A stretch of 64,000 bases of DNA, from the NCBI RefSeq assembly GCF_023856365.1, contig NC_064541.1:20107214-20171213 (forward strand). Direction: 5' to 3'. The DNA comes from Brienomyrus brachyistius (lineage: Eukaryota > Chordata > Actinopteri > Osteoglossiformes > Mormyridae). Position numbers and translations under genes: made by a program. Under the pieces are notes generated by a model. It had not been told where the DNA came from. It did no database searches and worked only from the letters and a program-made list of their open reading frames with translations. Below are positions 57,701 through 64,000 of the stretch, piece after piece (position 1 is the stretch's first letter; the number at the start of each line of letters is the position of its first letter).

Positions 57701-60700
57701 AGAAGATGGAGATATATTCAAGAACTGTTTCATCATATTTGCTGGTAAAAATATGTTATTGCTAACTCTTTTCTTCATAATGAAAACACTGAACTATTAA
57801 CGGTTTAAAATAGCATATGTATACATGGCATCATAGAACTAGAATTAGAACTAGATATACCCAGGATCATTTTCCTACTTTGGAATTTATTGCCATTTTA
57901 TTGTCGTTTAGTGATATTAACACAATCAACGATGGGCTGGGAGAAAAGATCTGTTTATTCGTGCAGTATTTCTGCGCATTCATTGCTGGCATCATCATTG
58001 GGTTTATTAATGGCTGGAAGCTGACCCTTGTCATCCTAGCAGTCAGTCCTCTTCTTGCAGGATCTGCTGCAGTCTGGTCCAAGGTAGGATGAACCAACCT
58101 TCTCATGATGATTGTCCAAAGAGGTTATATATTAAATATTAAGGAATGTAGCAAGGCAGACACTGAAGAACCTGTGTTCATCCCCTGTGGTCTCACTGTT
58201 TTGAGTAACACTCTTGAGTGTCATGTGCTCTTTTCAGATTGTTGTCACACTGATCAGTAAGGAGCTGTCAGCATATGCCAAGGCTGGGGCAGTTGCTGAG
58301 GAATTTCTTGTGGCTATCAGGACAGTCGTGGCTTTCAATGGGCAGAAGAAAGCAGTGGAGAAGTACGTCTCACTCTCCAAAGCTACCGATGCCCCACTAG
58401 GAAATGCAAACATGTAAAAAATAAAATGTGTCCTCAACAGTAGCATTAAAGGTTTATTTATATTGTGTGAAATTCCAGGGATGTAGTTTGGACCCCGTTA
58501 TCTGTGTTACAGCTCCCGAATGTCATTTCCTCTTTCACTGTGACTTTGCTCTGCTGAAACAGGTTACAGTCAGAGCACGATGCTGATGTGAGATTGCAAA
58601 GTACAAATCGGCTGACATGGCAGCTGCATTTCTTTCAGAGAAATAGATAAACATATTTGTCAGAGGAGATGTGAGCAGCAGCTTGTAGTATACAGGAGTG
58701 AACAATGCTATTCCATTCTCTTTTAGGTACGAATCTAACTTAGAGGAGGCCAGAAATTTTGGGGTGAAAAAGGCTGTTGCAACCAATGCGGCAATGGGAC
58801 TCACTCAGTTCTTTATGTTGTCGACGTACGCCCTGGCCTTTTGGTATGGAACAAAGCTTACAGTCGACGAACTTGAAAACTACTCCATCGGACGGGTTCT
58901 CACTGTAAGCCATTATTGACTGTCATTTTAGCAGTAATGATGTATCATAGTTGTGTGTTTGCATGCTTATATATTATGGATTCCATATATATATTAAGAA
59001 ATATGCTAATTCCTTACTCTATATTTTAGTACTTGAGTACATGCATTTTTTTGGCATTCTAGACTTACTGCAATCTATTGAATTTTATATGTTTTAATTA
59101 TAATGTTCACCTTCATTTTCCAGGTGTTTTTTTCTGTGATGATCGGAACATTATCTTTGGGTCGAGGAATGCCAAACTTGGAGAGCGTAGCCAAGGCCCG
59201 TGGGGCGGCCTATGAGATCTACAAGACCATTGACCTGGTATCAATATTAGCCCGATGCTACAGTCACTTTGGCTAATTAAGAGGCAGCCTGTACTTTTTT
59301 GATGCAAACTGACCCTTTGTGTTCCAGCCGCGTCCGATTGACAGCAGCTCGAAGGAAGGCCACAAGCCAGAAACGGTGAAAGGAGACATAGAGTTCAAGA
59401 ACATTCACTTCAGTTACCCGTCCAGGAAGGATGTGAAAGTAGGTGCTGATGTAGTTTTGTGTGCAGAAGAAAGCTTCTCTTTACAAACTCCCATGACCAA
59501 AACAAGGAGCGACATTTTGATGCAAAAACCAAATGGCCTAAAATTTATTTATTAAATACTAAACATTCATGTATGCAAGATATTGTGGCAGGGCATGAGC
59601 AGTAATACACCATGGTAGTTTCACACATTTCAACCCCAGAGAGGTAAGTCTTATTCCATACAACTAAGGGGTAGTGTGTGACTCAGCAGGGTAGGCTGCT
59701 GTGCCTGTAATCGGGGGGATTTCGTCTTTCAGTCCTTAAGCCCAATTTGCTCCAGGGCAGCGGTCAACAGCAATGCTCATTGTGATGGACATTAAAATGA
59801 AAATGCAGGTTTTAGCACAGTCGTGCTAAAACATGGTGAGCAAAAGCATAGCCTACATAGTGATTTACCATGAACAGAGATGAGCCACGGATGCTGTGTC
59901 TGTAATGGTGATGGTGTTGATGGTGGTGATGATGATCATGATGGTGATAATGATGGTGGTGATGATGATGATGATGATGGTGATGATAATGATGGTGATG
60001 GTGATGATGGTGATGATCATGATGATGGTGATGATGGTGATGATCATGATGATGGTGATGATGGTGGTGATGGTGATGATGATGATGATCTCTTTGATTC
60101 CCCCACTAGATCCTGCAGGGTGTGAATCTGGTGGTCCCTCGTGGAAAGACCATTGCCCTAGTGGGAGCCAGTGGCTGTGGAAAGAGCACCACCATCCAGC
60201 TTCTGCAGCGTTTCTACGACCCAGATGCTGGAGAGGTGAGAATGCCGGTCCTACTCTGAAAGAAACACATCATGGCCACCAAGGCTTTGTGGCCAACAGG
60301 CCAGCAAAGGCACTGAGTTCTGCCTCATATGGAGAAGAATCAGGATGTTTCCTTTAATGACAATGTTCTCGCACATTCGCCTTAGTTCTCACAGCGATTA
60401 ATAAGAGTGTCTCTCAGCGGCTGGACTGCAGATCACTTTGGACGGACATGACATCCGCACACTCAATGTGAAATGGCTGAGGGAGAACATTGGCATCGTC
60501 AGCCAGGAGCCTGTGCTCTTCGCAACCACGATTGCTGAAAACATCCGCTACGGCTGGGAGAACGCCACGGACGAGGACATTGAGCGTGCCGTGAAGGAAG
60601 CCAACGCCTACGAGTTCATATCTAAACTCCCTGATGTATGGTCACAGACTTGTTATTGGTTTTTTATTAGCAAACCTCATGATTTATTTCTGTGACGTTG

Positions 60701-63521
60701 AAAACTTATTTTTTTGTATTGTTTATATTGCATGGCTCATATAGCAACAGATGGTTTCCTGTTTTGATAGAACGTGTGATGACAAAAGACATTTGCCACA
60801 GCTTTATACAATGGCCTGCTTGTGTTTCAACTCACAGAAGATGAACACGATGGTCGGGGAACGGGGGGCCCAGCTGAGTGGGGGGCAGAAGCAGAGGATC
60901 GCCATCGCCAGAGCTCTAGTGAAAAATCCCAACATCCTGCTGCTAGATGAGGCCACCTCTGCTCTGGACACTCAGAGCGAGTCTATTGTGCAGGCTGCCC
61001 TAGATAAGGTAGGACTATGCAGGCCAGAGAGCAGACCTCTGTTTGGAAAGTAGGATTTTACCAGTAGGGTTTTGAGGTTATTGAAACAGAGCTATTTGAA
61101 ATATAACTGGACAGGGCCTCCCCACTGGGGCACCCAACGGCTCCAACAATGGGGAACCTGGGTGCTACGATGCTACATTTTTGGTACAGCTATGAAGCTA
61201 CACAGAGCTGATACTGCTCTTTGCTAGAGATGGTGTGTCATGCAGAGAAGCCTGCAGCCCTTAGAGCTGGTTAAGACTGGCCAACCTGGAATTTTCCAGG
61301 TGAAGCAAGTGCCGGATTCTCTTACCCATCCGTGGCATATTGAACTTATACACTAGGGGCGCACAACCCATCCTTCAGTCTTGGCTGCATTGGAGGCGAT
61401 GAACAATGGACAATGCTTTATTTCATTGGGGGTTGTGACTGGCAAAATATACCAAGGGGGCATCCCCTCCCCCCCGGGTGTCGACAAATCCCCAGGCTAT
61501 TTTTGTTGCCGTTCCAGCCTTTCCTTAGAGTAAAAAGGAATTGAATTTTGGCAGTACATGCATTGGAGGAAGAGTATTAAAGTCATCATTAGACCGATGA
61601 TTGAGAACAAAGACGAACCAACACTGACATATGCCGAAAATTACTTGTCTCCAGTTAGCCTTATATACAACTAAAAATGCAGTTAATATGACAGGTGCGA
61701 ATGGTGAAAAATGTAATAAATATATTAATGATGAGGAAATGATGCAAATATTTGCAATGACTAATTAGGTCAAACATTACATTATATGATAATGACCTAG
61801 ACTGTCGTACAAAGGCACGGGCCGGCCGGACGACAATAATCATCGCTCACCGCCTGTCGACTATCAAGACGGCCGACATCATCGCGGGCTTCAGTGACGG
61901 TGTGGTGACTGAGCAAGGAACCCACAGCCAGCTCATGGCCTTGAAGGGGGTCTATTACTCATTAGTCATGCAGCAGGTAGCTACCAAGATTCAAGCCGAA
62001 CTGTTATCATATTCATAAAATAAATCACTGCAAGCTACTAGCTGAAAACACATTTGTATTACTAAAATTAAACCAGTTCAACATTAACTTTTTTCTTCTT
62101 CCAGTGCTGTACTTAACTATGCAACATTACATAGCATAGTTGATTTAATTTCTTTGTAATAGCTAATATACACTATATGGACACATGTATTGGGACTCCT
62201 TGTCATTATACCTACATGAATTAATATGACATAGGCATCAATATGTGATGGTCCCCCCTTTTGCAGCTATAACAGCTACCACTCTTCTGGGAAGGATTTC
62301 CACAAGATGTGAGGTCTGGCAGTGATGTTGGCTGTGAAGGCCTGGCTCACAATTTCCGTTCTAATTCATCCCAAAGATGTTTGTTGGGGTTGAAGTCGGG
62401 GGTCTGTGTGGCCCAGTCAAGTTCCATAAGAAACTTACCCAACAATGTCTTTATGGACTTTCCTTTCTGCCCAGAGACACAGTAAAGCTGGAATAGAAAA
62501 TGACCTTCCCCAAACTTTTTCACAAATTTGGAAGAAAGAATTGTCCAAAATGTGTGTAAGGCCCTCCCAGAAGAGTGGCAGCTGTTATGACTGCAAAGGG
62601 AGGACCAAATCCATATTGATGCTGACGGATTTAGAATGTGATGTCATAAAAGTTCCTGTGGGTGTAATGGCCAGGTTTCCCAGTACATTTGTCCATATAG
62701 TGTATAGTATAATTCAGCCTCCTCCAAAATACTTACATAAAGTAACCTTAACTATTGCGGCCCTTTGACAGAATTCAGGTAAAACAGAAGATAGAAGTGA
62801 GTCAAGCGAAGACGACTCGTGTGATGAGGACGTGGAGGAGGAGTCCTTTGAGGAGGACCCGGTCTATGCAGAAATTCTACACAATGATGTAGAAGAACAA
62901 GGCACATCCCAGAACGTCTCTCTGAGGCGTACAGGCAGTATCCAGCAGAGATCTTCCAAGAAGAAGAAGAAGAAGAAGTTTCTCAAGAAACATGCAGATA
63001 AGGAGAATAAGGTATACTTAATGTGAGTCAGGGTGTCTGGCTTATTCGGTGGAATCCTGCAAGATGGATCAAGGTTTTTAAAAACACGTTAGCAGTGCTT
63101 TTCTGTCCAGACAAAACACAGACTTTAATCTGCCCATTTAAATGTGGATTTATTTTTTCTTTCTTGTAGGAGGAAGAGAAGCTCCCAGAAGTTCCATTCA
63201 AAAGAATTTTAGCTTTGAATAAGCCGGAGTGGCCTTACTTACTGATTGGGGTGCTTGCCAGTTTGGTGGGAGGGGCCATCTATCCCTGCCTCGCTATTGT
63301 CTTTGCAAAAATAATTGGGGTGAGTAATTTTATAGACTTTCTGAAGAATATGTCACTGATCATCCTGCTGGAGTAAATATCTGAGATGTCATGCTCATTC
63401 TGTTCTACCACTGCAGGTCTTTACTGAAACCGACCCGGAAGTGAAACGTCAGAAAACCCTGATGTTTTCATTGCTTTTCCTTCTGATTGGTGGAGTCGCG
63501 TTCGTGACCTCCTTCTTACAG
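54721..63521 (+). CDS. abcb5: ABCB5-like P-glycoprotein, gene C (exons 1-18 only)
   Basis: The 5' part of a third full-size transporter; the window ends in intron 18. Exons: 54721-54733, 54901-55036, 56065-56119, 56223-56373, 56569-56653, 56756-56947, 57912-58083, 58238-58362, 58727-58904, 59124-59237, 59328-59438, 60110-60235, 60432-60635, 60838-61008, 61815-61976, 62772-63011, 63170-63319, 63417-63521. All phases fit, with no stop or frameshift, covering TMD1, NBD1, the linker and the first membrane segments of TMD2. Start context is good. Specific changes include [10 protein letters not shown] in exon 8 ([11 protein letters not shown]), KHADKENK in the linker and TSFLQ in exon 18. TMD2 from exon 19 and NBD2 lie beyond the window. 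Confidence 0.85.
55512..55923. repeat. 58-bp minisatellite, intron 2 of gene C
   Basis: About 7 units of the same 58-bp repeat as in A and B. It has a partly different order of unit variants, showing independent growth. Confidence 0.95.
57072..57597. repeat. 108-bp minisatellite, intron 6 of gene C
   Basis: Five units of 108-109 bp, starting near 57076, 57184, 57293, 57402 and 57511. It is the same array as in gene B with two more units; the last unit is truncated in the same way as in B. Confidence 0.9.
59328..61976 (+). CDS. abcb5: Gene C exons coding NBD1
   Basis: Five exons with A-loop, Walker [11 protein letters not shown]-loop, [13 protein letters not shown] and AHRLST all intact. Almost the same as B, but with the usual DPDAGE at the end of exon 12 and [10 protein letters not shown] for [10 protein letters not shown] in exon 14. 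The exon 13 donor is GTATGG rather than GTAAGG. Confidence 0.9.
59903..60090. repeat. GATGGT microsatellite, intron 11 of gene C
   Basis: About 185 bases of GATGGT/GATGAT/GATCAT repeats before the exon 12 acceptor. About 180 bases of sequence just ahead of it (59712-59895) are not in B. Confidence 0.9.
62171..62702 (-). mobile_element. Tc1-like fold-back element, intron 15 of gene C
   Basis: The ends are a perfect 12-bp inverted pair, CACTATATGGAC and GTCCATATAGTG, each next to TA. It is the same insertion as 35219-36103 of gene B, without the solo LTR and with an internal deletion near 62310. Remnant Tc1-type transposase sequence lies on the minus strand. Confidence 0.8.
62772..63011 (+). 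CDS. abcb5: Gene C linker exon
   Basis: 80 residues, with seven lysines in the run. The kinase-type stretch is changed: [12 protein letters not shown] in place of [12 protein letters not shown], which removes two arginines next to the serines and should weaken any basophilic kinase site there. Confidence 0.85.
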
Positions 63522-63568
63522 GTCCATCACATGGCCCTTAGATATACATTCTATCTTTATATGTAACT

Positions 63569-63855
63569 TGTCACGATCGTTGCGAAGCACGCAGGCGATC
63601 GTAAGGGCAAGCGGGAAAGCAGGAAGCAGGCAGGCAGATTACGGGATCAAACAAGGGTTTAATAAAGGAGATGGGGACCGGGAAACAGCTCACGAGTACA
63701 AACATCAATGACGGACAAGGGAAACCGGGGAGACCAGGACTTAAATACACAGGACTAATCAAAGTAACTAGACACAGCTGGGCACAATCGGGGAAGTACA
63801 TGTGGGTAATCCGGGGGCGTGGCACACACGAGGAGTGGACGAGCCGGGCATGACA
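63569..63855 (-). mobile_element. Solo LTR, copy 3
   Basis: 287 bases of the same LTR family, in reverse orientation, inside intron 18 of gene C. It is flanked by a perfect 5-bp duplication TAACT (63564-63568 and 63856-63860). Introns 18 of A and B have no such insert. No coding sequence. Confidence 0.88.
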
Positions 63856-63902
63856 TAACTAATTAACATTTGACATGTTAGCATATTAATATATTTAAAA
63901 TT

Positions 63903-64000
63903 GTGAGGAACCAGACGAAGTGCGGCTCAGAAAACCCCTTATGAAGAAAACAAGCTTGGAACCACGGTTTCCCTTGCCGGGACGCGGGTCACCGGGGCCC
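63903..64000 (+). mobile_element. Start of a second Rex3-type LINE
   Basis: From GTGAGGAACCAGAC to the window end the sequence follows 42508-42603, the 5' leader of the Rex3 element in gene B, with several differences. It lacks the first 120 bases of that element, so it is either 5'-truncated or a different subfamily. Its length cannot be seen. Confidence 0.8.

Noticed and set aside
7400..63521. The three copies as an assembly artefact (unmerged haplotypes)
   Set aside because: Each copy has private insertions with target duplications, and A differs from B and C at many coding sites. A haplotype error between B and C cannot be fully excluded without read depth, but the chimeric A/B junction is hard to obtain that way.

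Overview
The window looks like nuclear DNA of a ray-finned fish. The genes are split into many short exons with GT/AG introns. The interspersed repeats are typical of fish: a Rex3 (RTE-clade) LINE, Tc1-like transposons, hAT-type MITEs, tRNA-derived SINEs, short solo LTRs and many mini- and microsatellites. I cannot name the species.

The core is a tandem array of three ABC transporter genes, all on the + strand. They are full-length P-glycoproteins of the ABCB1/ABCB4/ABCB5 clade, and in my reading closest to ABCB5. Gene A runs 7400-22661 (1328 aa) and gene B 28469-48597 (1333 aa). Both keep an uninterrupted spliced frame with canonical motifs in both nucleotide-binding domains. Gene C starts at 54721, and its exons 1-18 lie before the window ends in an intron. 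The repeat unit is about 26 kb. Each gene has a TATA-type promoter, a non-coding leader exon and a long first intron.

Layout: 1-4.8 kb holds no recognised gene, one decayed Tc1 transposon and a relic of the promoter block. 4.8-7.4 kb is the promoter and leader of A. 7.4-22.7 kb is gene A. 22.7-28.5 kb is spacer 1, including promoter B. 28.5-48.6 kb is gene B, swollen by a GC-rich minisatellite, a SINE, a nested LTR/Tc1 and a Rex3 LINE. 48.6-54.7 kb is spacer 2, nearly the same as spacer 1 and including promoter C. 54.7-64 kb is the 5' two-thirds of gene C, ending in a solo LTR and the start of a second Rex3.

The most interesting points concern how the array evolved. Gene B resembles C in most of its 5' exons and A from the middle of exon 24 through the 3' end and spacer, as expected of a chimera made by unequal crossing over. 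Patches of gene conversion overlie this. Gene A has lost the start codon used by B and C, gained a short upstream ORF, and has a substitute ATG six codons downstream. Insertions present in only some copies, many with clear target-site duplications, give a relative history of the array.
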